DNA from: Nocardia transvalensis | GTDB lineage: Bacteria; Actinomycetota; Actinomycetes; Mycobacteriales; Mycobacteriaceae | Direction: 5' to 3' | NCBI RefSeq assembly: GCF_015477765.1 | Contig: NZ_JADLQQ010000005.1 | Location: forward strand, 620,001-684,000 | Length of the DNA stretch: 64,000 bases | Shown here: positions 43,801 to 50,658 of the stretch, piece by piece | How positions within the stretch are numbered: the stretch's first letter is position 1 | Layout: every line of letters starts with the position of its first letter | Translations under genes and position numbers: made by a program | The notes under the pieces: model-generated | What the model was told of the DNA's origin: nothing | The model's database searches: none | Seen by the model: only the letters and a program-made list of their open reading frames with translations

Positions 43801-45720
43801 GTGGGAGCGATCGAGGTGCTGGCTCCCGAGGAGCACCACCGGATTCTGGCCGAATGGAACGCCACCGATCGACCTCTGCCCGGCGCGACTCTGCCCGCCC
43901 TGTTCGACCGCCGAGTACGACGGACACCCGATGCGGCTGCCCTCGTCTTCGACGGCGAGACGGTTTCCTACGCCGATCTTGCCGCCCGGGCACACCGGCT
44001 GGCGCGCGTGCTCATCGAGCGGGGTGCGGGACCGGAGACGATTGTGGCTCTGCTGCTGCCCCGGACGGTGGAACTCGTGGTGGCGTTGCTGGCCGTCCTC
44101 GAGGCGGGCGCGGCCTACCTGCCGCTCGATCCGCACCATCCCTCGACGCGAATCGATCTCGTCCTGCGCGATGCCCGCCCGGCCCTGTTGCTCACCGCAT
44201 CGACCGTCGACGATCGCATCCCGCCGGGAACGACGGCCCCCACACTGGTGGTGGACTCCCCCGACGTGGTGGCGGCGATCGCGGCACAGCCCGATGCCGT
44301 GCTGACCGACGCCGACCGGCGCGCGCCCCTGCACCCTGGCCATCCGGCGTACGTGATCTACACCTCCGGCTCCACCGGACGCCCGAAGGGCGTCGTGACT
44401 CCGGGCCTGGCACTGCGAAATTTCCTGAGCGCCATCCAGGACATCGTTCGTCTCACGCCGGGCGACCGGATGCTGGCACAGACCACGGCCGCCTTCGACA
44501 TGGCCACCCCGGAATTCCATCTCCCGCTGGTCACGGGGGCGACGATGGTTCTGACGGGCACGGGGCCCGGCCGAGATCCCGAGCAACTGATCCGGGTGCT
44601 GACCGACGAAGCGGTCTCCGTCGTGCAGGCGACGCCGTCGCTGTGGCAGGCACTGATCGCCCACGACCCGTCCGTCGCGAGCGGGCGGCGTGTGCTGGTG
44701 GGTGCGGAGGCCCTCCCACGAGAACTCGCGACGGCCCTGCAGGCCTCGGCCACCGAGGTCGTGCACCTCTACGGCCCCACCGAGACGACGGTGTGGTCGA
44801 CGGCGACCGTACTCGACGGCCCGGATGACATTCCGCCGATCGGGCGACCGGTGGGTAACACTCGTGTCTACGTGCTCGACGATCGACTGAGGCCGGTGCC
44901 GCCCGGCGTCATCGGCGAGCTGTACATCGGCGGCTCGGGGGTGGCCCGGGGCTATCTCGGTCGCCCGGATCTCACCGTGGAGCGATTCGTCGCCGACCCG
45001 CACGGCCCGGTCGGCGAGCGGATGTATCGGACCGGTGACCGGGTCCGGTGGCGTCGGGACGGGCGGTTGGAATTCGTCGGTCGTGCGGACCACCAGGTGA
45101 AGGTTCGCGGGTATCGGGTCGAACCAGGTGAGGTCGACGCCGCGCTCACGGCACACCCGGACGTCACACAGGCGGTCACCGTCGTCCGCGAGGACCGTCC
45201 CGGAGACCGACGACTCAGCTCATATGTGGTGGCGGCGCGAGACGGCGTGGCGACGCGGGAGCTGGTCGAGCACCTGCGATCTCGGCTGCCGGAGTACATG
45301 GTGCCCTCGGCCGTGGTGGTCATGGCGAGTTTGCCGCTCACCCCGAACGGCAAACTCGACCGGCTCGCGCTGCCGGCGCCGCGGCCCGAAACCGCGCAGG
45401 GGCGCGCTCCCCGCGACGCCCGCGAGCAGGCGCTGTGTCGGCTGTTCGCCGAGGTGTTAGGCGTGCCGGAGGTGTCGATCGACGACGATTTCTTCGCGCT
45501 GGGCGGGCATTCGCTACTCGCAACCCGGTTCGTGAGCCGAGTCGCAAGCACGCTCGGCGCACATGTCTCCGTGCGGGCGCTGTTCGAGGCGCCCACCGTG
45601 GCCGGTGTAGCCCAACGCCTTCGGGAGGTTCCGCAGGGTGCCCGCCGCCGTCCCGCGCCGATTCGCCGTCGTCCCGGCGGGGAACGCGGCGCCGGGACGG
45701 CAGTGGGCGAATCCGGCTGA
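34825..45720 (+). CDS. Trimodular NRPS: C-A-T, C-A-NMT-T, C-A-T, no thioesterase
   Basis: A 3631-residue synthetase. Module 1: starter-like C domain (His138-His139, Asp143, but Val144 instead of Gly in HHxxxDG), A domain (TSGSTG near 605), carrier Ser1000. Module 2: C (His1182), A interrupted after core A8 by an N-methyltransferase (LEIGVGTGLLL near 2062, VVQYFPS), carrier Ser2503. Module 3: C (His2685), A (near 3175), carrier Ser3563, then a short basic tail and stop. Pockets by eye: A1 D-F-W-G-V-G-M-V-H-K and A2 D-F-W-S-V-G-M-V-H-K, near the Thr code DFWNIGMVHK; A3 D-M-P-Q-L-G-L-V-W-K, near the Gly code DILQLGLVWK. The first C domain should accept salicyl-ArCP. With no TE here, the chain must pass to the C-A-T-TE protein encoded on the other strand. 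GTG start after GGGGAGGG. Confidence 0.95.
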   Translation: MSDADIPSWPLTAAQHEIWVAAAIDAADRYVWCRTTQLHGPLEIARFRAAVTAALDEAEPLRARLVDTADGVRQVLWPLEGWSPQIVDLRPSADPDHAAQEWVEAERRRPLDIRAERLIDQTLLLLAPERAWWVQRYHHIVQDVVGAELFERRVAELYQTATEQRAPAPRWFSRLDEVLAEEQNYRRSRAYDGDRAYWHDRMNGVADMPRLIELAPTSPRDAEVVRAATSFRADLHTQVVSAGRRYRSAWPAVFVAAVAWYVAGLTGRRDVVIGLSAAARTSPVTATAPASTATVLPLRLRFSSTPTVGEAIRCATTALWEAQAHQSFRGEELARDLARSGRTHRFFGPLITILRSESRSAGPVRLVSDSPPNPVVEDVSFVAHERAQTLELAVDAAGGAASLDDAHRHCARIENLIGWFARSAPEVPLTRAPVMLDHERRLLDRVSAPTLGAHEPRTLPDLFAKSVTTQPQAIALTLGAVSMSYAELDRTARDLAETLIARGARPGRSVALLLPRSIDLVVAMLAVTMSGAAYVPIDPDYPAERIDFILRDAAPALVVVADDRDTGDVPAVSVRRPEVAPSPGPISRPPVGPSPDDIAYVIYTSGSTGRPKGVEVRHRNLAWLLQAAGEVVTPTESDVWTMFHSAAFDFSVWEVWGALAHGGRLVVVPYEVSRTPTAMLKLLAQEGVTVLGQTPSAFRELLDADRQAPAVLASAALRAIVFGGEPFPPHLAAEWSARHPSGPRLINMYGITETTVHVTRHALPRNSVSDADIIGRPLPAARVHVLNAALAPAPPGVTGEMYIGGDGVARGYTGRPGLTAGRFVADPFGPPGSRLYRSGDLARWTADGRLEYRGRADRQVKVRGYRIELGEIEAALRRHPAVAQVVAIARDSAEHNDVVAYLVAAHRAELDTAAIRSHLGRLLPGHMVPNHLVEISALPLTPNGKLDTRALPAPVAQTAGAQTRAPRTPIEEIVAAQFAELLGVERVGLDDDFFALGGHSLTAARLVVRLQQTLGAEVSIRTLFDAPTVAELVRQLGENRSARPALAPRQRPELVPLSFAQQRLWFLWKWEGPSPTYNIPLALWLSGRVDRRALQEAINDVVARHESLRTIFPEVDGSPFQRVLSIASARVELAVTHVDRAAVPEALVAAARHRFDLSARPPVHAELLAVSPEDSILVLVVHHIAADGWSMRPLAHGLSRAYAARTRGAAPDGNPLPVQYADYTLWQRDMLGGEDDPDSMLSRQLRYWVDQLAHLPDLVTVPTDRPRPRVASHRGDQLPIALPAALHRAVRECARTSGASVFMVLHAGLAALMGRLGGGTDIPIGSPIAGRTDRATDDLIGFFVNTIVLRTDLTGDPSFRELVAQVRNTALSAYEHQDVPFEYLVERLNPRRSSAHHPLFQVALTMQNAPTPEFHLPGLRARMSWVPTKTARFDLWFTLTEKFDSDGAPGGLTGLVEYATDLFDRTTVEAVVARWVRLLEQAVGEPDRAVGRLDLFGDGERDQLLTLAGPAVPVSPTGFSPDSRTLVDLFEAAAQAAAQQTAVVHGDTALSYAELQTRVHRLAHALIAQGVGPEDIVALMLPRSADLVVAVLGTLAAGAGYLPIDPSYPRARITLALNDTRPAVVLAVAETRDRVPADVSVPVWVLDEPETAARLDRCPSTPPTDADRPRTLRADHIAYVIYTSGSTGTPKGVMVSHRNVVRLFATTRELLGFGNHDTWTLFHSYAFDFSVWELFGAVLYGGRLVVVPHQVSRTPAAFLDLLARHNVTVLSQTPSAFYPLMQADSDRGEHAGTGSLRLVVFGGEPLDLGRLAGWYERHPDGPVLVNMYGITETTVHVTHLTLDADRVVRETTSAIGTGLPDLRVHVLDRALQPAPIGVAGELYVGGPGLARGYLNRPGLTAARFVADPYSTSGERLYRTGDLGRRRPDGGLDHLGRADQQLSVRGFRIEPGEIRHALLRHPRIADAAVDARQVDEDDVRLVAYLVPTSGPERRGESASRSEQVAEWRQIYDTLYAAPSAGGLGADFAGWTSSYDGAPIPLPHMREWRDATVARIRELRPGRLLEIGVGTGLLLGPLVRHCEIYWATDVSPAAVQAVRAGVAADPDIAGRVVLRAQPAHDFAGLPRGVFDTVVLNSVVQYFPSVDYLLDVLTGVLDLLAPGGRVFLGDVRNLRLHRLFTTAVQAHRAQSDDIASIRHAVDRALALEKELLIDPAFFAALPGRLDTVAGADVRLKRGRHHNELTRYRYDVVLHKHPVRTVPLHDAPHLTWSRHMEATRIGHSGEFGEESALAELGEHLMRQRPARLRITGVPHRRAAADAELAADLREGIPPRPRWRAERDPLDPEAFHDLGAQLGYWVAVTWTAADDTLDIVFVDTSACGTSGDFVPTAVLAPAEGGVAAMPARPANEPALAVDSLLRDVREHLRAELPEHMVPTNLVVLEHLPLTPQGKLDRAALPTPERAGHEHGHEPRTEREKLLAELFARILGVDKVGLDDDFFALGGHSLLAARLLARIRAAFDAELDLRTLFDNPTVSKLVHQLDSADRARPALTRRARPDLVPLSYAQRRLWFLHQLEGPSPTYNIPLAHRLSGELDDRVLCLAICDVMTRHESLRTVFDQRDGTPFQRVQSVDEATAPLTVAAIDEADLPNALSAATRYAFDLSVEAPLRVHLLRITPTDHVLLLVVHHIAADGWSLRPLWRDLTTAYERRRRGQPPAWEPLPADYVDYTLWQRELLGEPTDPDGLLTSQLSYWRRALAGLPEQLALPTDRPRPAVATYRGAQVDVRLDTALHHELIDLAHRTGGTLFMVLQAALATLLTRLGAGTDVPIGSPIAGRTDQAMDDLVGFFVNNLVLRIDVGGDPTVAELLARARETVLGAYNHQDVPFDYLVEVLEPHRSLAHHPLFQVMLALQNTAPPEGTIEGLRASRMSIPTTVAKFDLTLNLHELRDSEGSPAGLDGFLEYATDLFDVDTVATFLDRWTRVLRAFVADPSRRVGAIEVLAPEEHHRILAEWNATDRPLPGATLPALFDRRVRRTPDAAALVFDGETVSYADLAARAHRLARVLIERGAGPETIVALLLPRTVELVVALLAVLEAGAAYLPLDPHHPSTRIDLVLRDARPALLLTASTVDDRIPPGTTAPTLVVDSPDVVAAIAAQPDAVLTDADRRAPLHPGHPAYVIYTSGSTGRPKGVVTPGLALRNFLSAIQDIVRLTPGDRMLAQTTAAFDMATPEFHLPLVTGATMVLTGTGPGRDPEQLIRVLTDEAVSVVQATPSLWQALIAHDPSVASGRRVLVGAEALPRELATALQASATEVVHLYGPTETTVWSTATVLDGPDDIPPIGRPVGNTRVYVLDDRLRPVPPGVIGELYIGGSGVARGYLGRPDLTVERFVADPHGPVGERMYRTGDRVRWRRDGRLEFVGRADHQVKVRGYRVEPGEVDAALTAHPDVTQAVTVVREDRPGDRRLSSYVVAARDGVATRELVEHLRSRLPEYMVPSAVVVMASLPLTPNGKLDRLALPAPRPETAQGRAPRDAREQALCRLFAEVLGVPEVSIDDDFFALGGHSLLATRFVSRVASTLGAHVSVRALFEAPTVAGVAQRLREVPQGARRRPAPIRRRPGGERGAGTAVGESG

Positions 45721-45728
45721 GCCGCTTG

Positions 45729-47351
45729 CTATTCCACGGACAAATCGGTCTCGGCCGTCGTGTCGGCGCGGTCGCTCCCGGTATCGGCTCGCGACCCAGG
45801 GCGTGGGATCAGGGCCGTGGCGAGGAGGGCAGCCGCCAGCAGCGCGGCGGCCACGTAGCCGACTGTGCCGACGCCCTGGCTCATCGCCGCGCGGGCGGCT
45901 TCGGCGACCGCGGCGGTGCCCGGGTCGGCGCGCATGGACGAGATGACCGCGCCGGCACTGGCGGTGACCGACGCCGCATAGTCCTGTGCATGCGCGATCC
46001 CGGCGCCGGTCAGGCGGTCGCGAACGCCCATGCCGAGCACGGTGAAATAGGTGGTCGTCAGCACGGCGATGCCGAGTGCGGAGCCGATTTGGGCGGTGGT
46101 GGCCTGCACGGCCGCGCCTTGGCCGGCACTCGACGGGGGCACACCCGCGAGAATGACATTGGCGATCTGAGCGGAGGCGAAACCGTTGCCGATCCCGAGC
46201 ACGAACAGCGCCAACGCAATCGGCCACCACGGGGTGTCGGGTGTAGCCGACGACCCCAGGACGACGAGCGCGACGATCTCGAGAATCAGCCCGAGACGGA
46301 CCAACCGCACCGGTGCGAACCTCGCAACCAGGCTCATGCTCGCGGTGCTGGCCACGAATGTCCCCACCGCCAGCGGCACCAGCGCCAGACCCGACTGCAG
46401 CGGACTGTAGTCCAAGGTGAACTGCAGCCACAGTGGGAGAACGGCGATGATGCCCAATTCGCCGAGCGCGACGATCAGCAGCGTGAAGTTGCCATAGCGG
46501 AACGAACGGATCGAAAACAACCGCACATCCAGCAGTGCGTCGACCCGCCCACCGCGGGTGAGCACCCGTTGGCGCCGCACGAAGGCGGCCAGAGCGATCA
46601 CAGCCACCACGAATGCGATCAGGACCACCGAGGGCCCGTTATGCCATGTGACCCCGGCGAATTCGACCGGACGGATACTGGCGATCCACCCATAGCTTCG
46701 TCCTTCGATCAGCCCGAACGCCAGCAGCCCGAACCCGGCGACCGACGCGATCGCGCCGGGCATGTCGACCGTGCCCGCCAGACGTGTCGACGCCGGGAAG
46801 AACAGCGCGACACCGGCGACGATCACCGCGCCCAGCAGGACGTTGATTCCGAAGACCCAGCGCCACGACAGCTCGGCAAGGGCACCCCCGAGCAGCGGCC
46901 CCACCGCGGCGGACACCCCGATCGTTGCCCCCCACACCGCGAACGCCCGCCCCCGGTCGACGCCGGTGTATGCGGTGTTCACGATGGCCAGCGAGCTGGG
47001 CATGATCATCGCGGCAGCCACACCCTGCAGGAACCGGGCCGCCACCAGCGCGGCGCCGTTCGGTGCCACGCTGGCCAGCACACTGGCGGCGACAAACAGT
47101 GTCACGCCGGTGAGAAACAGTCTCCGTGCCCCGAAAATGTCGCACAACCGCCCGGTCGGCAGCAGCAGCGCCGCGAGCACGATCGGATAGCTCTCCTGGA
47201 TCCACTGGGCCTGCACGGAACTGACCCCCAGCTCCGAAACCAGTGAGGGGACAATGACATTCACGATCGTGGTATCCACGACGATCAGGGACACTCCGAG
47301 CGCGAGGAAGCCCAGGCCCAACCAGCGGCGGGCCGCGGCCGAAGACGGCAT
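45729..47351 (-). CDS. MFS exporter, DHA2 (EmrB/QacA) family
   Basis: A 540-residue membrane protein with about 14 hydrophobic segments. The first helix carries the VSLIVVDTTIVNVIVP stretch typical of DHA2 drug exporters, followed by WIQESYPIVLAALLLPTGRLCDIFGARRLFL (family motif A region) and VGPLLGGALAELSWRWVFGIN (antiporter motif C region). It would export a hydrophobic product using the proton gradient. I chose the ATG at 47351 because AAGGAG precedes it by 6 bases; the longer frame from 47411 lacks a ribosome site. It converges on the large NRPS gene with only 8 bp between the stops, so it is the natural candidate exporter of the peptide. Confidence 0.92.
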   Translation of the reverse strand: MPSSAAARRWLGLGFLALGVSLIVVDTTIVNVIVPSLVSELGVSSVQAQWIQESYPIVLAALLLPTGRLCDIFGARRLFLTGVTLFVAASVLASVAPNGAALVAARFLQGVAAAMIMPSSLAIVNTAYTGVDRGRAFAVWGATIGVSAAVGPLLGGALAELSWRWVFGINVLLGAVIVAGVALFFPASTRLAGTVDMPGAIASVAGFGLLAFGLIEGRSYGWIASIRPVEFAGVTWHNGPSVVLIAFVVAVIALAAFVRRQRVLTRGGRVDALLDVRLFSIRSFRYGNFTLLIVALGELGIIAVLPLWLQFTLDYSPLQSGLALVPLAVGTFVASTASMSLVARFAPVRLVRLGLILEIVALVVLGSSATPDTPWWPIALALFVLGIGNGFASAQIANVILAGVPPSSAGQGAAVQATTAQIGSALGIAVLTTTYFTVLGMGVRDRLTGAGIAHAQDYAASVTASAGAVISSMRADPGTAAVAEAARAAMSQGVGTVGYVAAALLAAALLATALIPRPGSRADTGSDRADTTAETDLSVE

Positions 47352-47407
47352 GACATCTCCTTGGTTTTGTTGTCCTGCGAGGCGTTGTTCGGGTATTCGT
47401 GCGGATT

Positions 47408-49636
47408 TCATGCGGACTGGGTCGACACCAGCGCCGCCGGATCATCGAATACGGTTGGCAGGGGTTGCGTATGGACAAGATGTAACTGTTGGGTCGCGCG
47501 CGTCAGCGCGACGTAGAGGTCGGCCGGACCTTGGGACGGATGCGCGAGAATCGCCTGCGGATCGACGACGACAACGGTGTCGAATTCCAATCCCTTGGCT
47601 GCCGCCGGAGTCAGCACATCGTGCCCGATATCGAGGTGGGTGCCGTCGGGGGCGATCACGCCGACCAGCCGGTCGGCGAGCTCACTGTCGTGAATCAGGT
47701 TGGCGACGACTACGGCCAACTCCCGCTCCGAAACCGCGATCGCAGCCGGAGGTATACCAGTGCGGCGCACCGACTTCGGAGGTTCCGCTGCAGGATCGAC
47801 CAGCGCGAGCACTTTCGCGGCCAGATCCATGATTTCGCCGGGGGTGCGGTAGTTGATGGTGAGCTTGCGGTGGATCCACCGGCTCGGCGCGTAGCGGTCG
47901 AGCATGTCGGCCCAGGACCTTGCGCCGGCGGACGATCGTCGCTGGGCGAGATCACCGACGATGGTCATCGACTTGCTCGGGCACCGGCGCATGATCACGC
48001 GCCAATCCATATCCGACAGTTCCTGAGCTTCGTCGACAACCACGTGACCGTAGGTCCATTCGCGGTCCACCGCGGCCCGCTCGGCCAATGAGCGATGATC
48101 TCGCGCGAGGTGTCGCTCGGCGAGTGTCTCGGCATCGACGAGGTCGGCCGCTCGCAATCGCTCCTCATCCAATTCCTCGTCGGTGTCGAGGATTTCCAGC
48201 ACCCCTTTGGCGTACTCGATCTGTTCACGCCGCTCGCGGGCCGCCTTCTTCTCCTCGGTGCGATCGGTGCCGAGCAGTTCGACCGCCTCGTCGAGCAGTG
48301 GCACATCGGAAACGGTCCAGGCCGTGCCTTGCTCGCGGAACAGCAGGGCGCGATCCTGTTCATCCAGCGCCGTCGCGGCGGTCTCGATCCGAGCGCGCGA
48401 GGTGTAGAGCTCGGAGAGCAGCCGCTGCGGACTCAGGTACGGCCACAGCCGATCCACGACTGTGCGCACCTCGCCGCTGCCTTGCAGTTCCGCTCGCGCA
48501 TCGGCGGCCAGTTCCTCGTGCACATGAGTGTCGCTGGCGGTCAGCCAGCCCTCGCCGATCTCGGCCACCGCCCGCTCGACCAATCCCTCGATCAACTGCT
48601 CGCGGAAGATCTCGCGAGCATCGTTGTGGCGCAAGCCGGTTGCGCGGGCGCGTTCTCGCGCCGCACCCGCCACTCGGCTGTCCACTTCGATCGTCACGTC
48701 ACTCAACATGATCGGGATGGGTCGGTCGGGCAGCCCTTGCCGGTCCGAGACCGCCGCAGCCAGCACCTCGACCATCGCGAGGCCGCCCTTCACGCGCGCG
48801 ACCTCGGGTCGTTCCTCGGTAACCGTGCGCACCTCCGGCATGAGTTCACCCGGGGTCGCGAAGACGACGTCGGTCTCGCCGAGCGACGGCAAGACGTCGC
48901 CGATGTAGTCGAGAAACGTGGGGTTGGGCCCGATGACGAGAACTCCCCAGCGCGACAACCGTTCTCGATGGGTGTAGAGCAAGTAGGCGACCCGGTGCAG
49001 CGCGACCGCGGTCTTCCCGGTTCCTGGTCCGCCCTCGATCACCACGATGCCGGTGTTGGGCAGGCGGATGATCTCGTCCTGTTCGGCCTGGATCGTGGCG
49101 ACGATGTCCCGCATGGTCCGCTCCCGTGGTGCGTTCACCGCGGCCAACAGTGCCGCGTCGGCATCGGACCCGTCGGTCGCTGCCGCAAGGTCGAGGACGT
49201 CGTCGTGAAATCCGGTGACGGCACGGCCGCGGGCGCGGAAATGCCGCCGCCGCACCACGCCCTCGGGGCAGGCGACAGTGGCGGTGTAGAACGGGCGGGC
49301 CGCAGGAGCACGCCAGTCCAGCAGCAGCGGCTCGTAGTCGCGCGCCTCGTCGAATAGTCCGATACGCCCGATATAGGCAAGGTCTTCCGCGACACGGTCC
49401 AGCCGCCCGAAGCACAACCCGTTCTCGGCGGCACGGTAGGCCTCCAACCTGCCCGTCAGGTTGTTCACCGACACCTGTCGCTCCCACCGCTCCTCCGGAC
49501 TCAGCGTTGTGTTTTCCTGCAGTGACTCCTCCAGCCGCTGCTCCGCCTCATCTCGCGCCGAATCTAGCTCGCGGTAGAGGAATGCCACGTATTCACGTTC
49601 GGCCTGCAATTCAGCATCATGCTCGGAGTTTGACAC
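47408..49636 (-). CDS. HelD/HelR-like RNA polymerase recycling motor ATPase
   Basis: A 742-residue UvrD-like superfamily 1 ATPase with the N-terminal coiled coil of HelD proteins (AELQAEREYVAFLYRELDSARDEAEQRL), a pairing region ending LLLDWRAPAARPFY, Walker A GGPGTGKT near residue 205, Walker B VVVDEAQEL near 535, and conserved C-terminal motifs (NYRTPGEIM, LEFDTVVVVDP, YVALTRATQQL). HelD-class proteins insert into RNA polymerase and release stalled enzyme; HelR members protect against rifamycins. The GTG start is preceded by GTGAGG. It lies 56 bp upstream of the exporter gene on the same strand and could share its transcript. Whether it belongs to the cluster as a resistance factor or is a bystander cannot be told here. 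Confidence 0.9.
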   Translation of the reverse strand: MSNSEHDAELQAEREYVAFLYRELDSARDEAEQRLEESLQENTTLSPEERWERQVSVNNLTGRLEAYRAAENGLCFGRLDRVAEDLAYIGRIGLFDEARDYEPLLLDWRAPAARPFYTATVACPEGVVRRRHFRARGRAVTGFHDDVLDLAAATDGSDADAALLAAVNAPRERTMRDIVATIQAEQDEIIRLPNTGIVVIEGGPGTGKTAVALHRVAYLLYTHRERLSRWGVLVIGPNPTFLDYIGDVLPSLGETDVVFATPGELMPEVRTVTEERPEVARVKGGLAMVEVLAAAVSDRQGLPDRPIPIMLSDVTIEVDSRVAGAARERARATGLRHNDAREIFREQLIEGLVERAVAEIGEGWLTASDTHVHEELAADARAELQGSGEVRTVVDRLWPYLSPQRLLSELYTSRARIETAATALDEQDRALLFREQGTAWTVSDVPLLDEAVELLGTDRTEEKKAARERREQIEYAKGVLEILDTDEELDEERLRAADLVDAETLAERHLARDHRSLAERAAVDREWTYGHVVVDEAQELSDMDWRVIMRRCPSKSMTIVGDLAQRRSSAGARSWADMLDRYAPSRWIHRKLTINYRTPGEIMDLAAKVLALVDPAAEPPKSVRRTGIPPAAIAVSERELAVVVANLIHDSELADRLVGVIAPDGTHLDIGHDVLTPAAAKGLEFDTVVVVDPQAILAHPSQGPADLYVALTRATQQLHLVHTQPLPTVFDDPAALVSTQSA

Positions 49637-49817
49637 GTTAGCCTCACTGTGAGATAATTAATTGAGGGGCCTTTTTCGTATTCTTTTGAACTTCGATCAA
49701 TATTACCTGAAATTGCTTTTCTTTCGAATGTGGACTGTTGCGCCGAAAACGCTCTGCGTGAGGGTTTGACCGTGTCGTGCGAGCAAGGCGGCGGATCGCC
49801 TGATCGATGCACCTCAG
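49637..49817. promoter_or_regulatory. AT-rich upstream region of the HelD-like gene
   Basis: About 180 bp of unusually AT-rich DNA for this genome (for example ATAATTAATTG near 49653) upstream of the leftward HelD-like gene, and so likely to hold its promoter. A small perfect inverted repeat CTCACTGTGAG lies at 49643-49653, next to the start codon. I searched by eye for the rifamycin-associated element that precedes helR genes and did not find it. Confidence 0.4.
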
Positions 49818-50162
49818 TCAGCAGTCCTCGAACGAGTGCTGGTCCGGCAGTTCGATAGCGGCGGCACGTGTTTCGATGAACCGGTTCGTCGTCCGATCGG
49901 CAATGACATCGCTGCCAGGCTTGGACGTGGCAGTGCCGGCGCTGTCCAGGTATCGCTCGACGTCACTTCGCGGTTTCAGGGTGCGATCCGAGGGGATCGT
50001 CATGGCAGCAACGTCGACAGGACCTGAGGGCGTGACGAGGTCTACGGTTGTGCAGCCTGTTTCACGTGTCACTCCACCAATCGGTCGAAGTGATCCTGCC
50101 GTTGGGTATGTGCGCCCAACCGCCCGTGTCTGCGCCTTAGCGTGTGCGCGGGTATCAGGCAC
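49818..50162 (-). CDS. Hypothetical ORF, doubtful
   Basis: A 114-codon frame without a recognised domain. The part from MTIPSDRTLKPRSDVERYLDSAG onward has ordinary soluble-protein composition, while the N-terminal third does not. No ribosome site is clear. It lies between the HelD-like promoter and a decayed transposase, so it may be residual coding DNA. Confidence 0.25.
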   Translation of the reverse strand: MPDTRAHAKAQTRAVGRTYPTAGSLRPIGGVTRETGCTTVDLVTPSGPVDVAAMTIPSDRTLKPRSDVERYLDSAGTATSKPGSDVIADRTTNRFIETRAAAIELPDQHSFEDC

Positions 50163-50279
50163 GTCCTGCCTAGGGTCTGTCGCGGGAAGGAGGCGTCCTA
50201 GGCCGAGCCGTCTCCGGGTGCCACGAGGAATTCCGTTGCCGCGCTTGCTGTCTATGGTGGCAGTGCCGAGGAACGTGGG

Positions 50280-50545
50280 CTGGAACGCGAGCGTCGTTCA
50301 TGTTGAGCCGAACCGACCGTGCGTAACCCATCGAATGGTCGAGGAAGCGGTAGCCGAACATTACCGGACACTTCAGCGGCCTGCACGAGGTCGCACGCGG
50401 CCGCCGCAGCGCGCAGACCCCAGATCGAAGCACGCCCTTCCAACCTGACTCGACGCGGAGCACACCGAAGAGCCAGGACTCGGTGCACTGTCAAGGGATT
50501 CAGCCCCAGCAGATACGCGATACGGGCTGGATCCCCAGCGCGCGG
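50280..50545 (-). pseudogene. Decayed IS481-like transposase remnant
   Basis: Read on the minus strand, DPARIAYLLGLNPLTVHRVLAL matches the second helix-turn-helix of IS481-family transposases (normally GPARIA followed by a TVHRVL helix). The next expected segment is degraded and shifted between frames, with only a vague GYRFLDH-like trace of the catalytic core further on. No terminal inverted repeats can be defined. The piece is too short and damaged to be active. Confidence 0.5.
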
Positions 50546-50658
50546 CAAACAAACCTCGCGGCCGATCGTGTTGGGGGGCCCGTGGGCCGAGGTTGGCGAA
50601 AGCTGGTCACTACTCGAGCTCACCGCCCACGGAACGGGGAAGAGTGCGACAGCGTGAG

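Noticed and set aside
28186..45720. Ordinary mycobactin/nocobactin-type siderophore cluster
   Set aside because: Salicylate genes are present, but there are no Cy domains, lysine-modifying enzymes, reductases or iron-transport genes, while halogenase and aminomutase genes are.
45435..47246. 603-codon ORF on the plus strand
   Set aside because: It is antisense of the MFS exporter and of the NRPS end; highly charged shadow composition.
49637..49817. Rifamycin-associated element upstream of the HelD-like gene
   Set aside because: I looked for the long inverted repeat known from helR promoters; only an 11-bp CTCACTGTGAG repeat is present.
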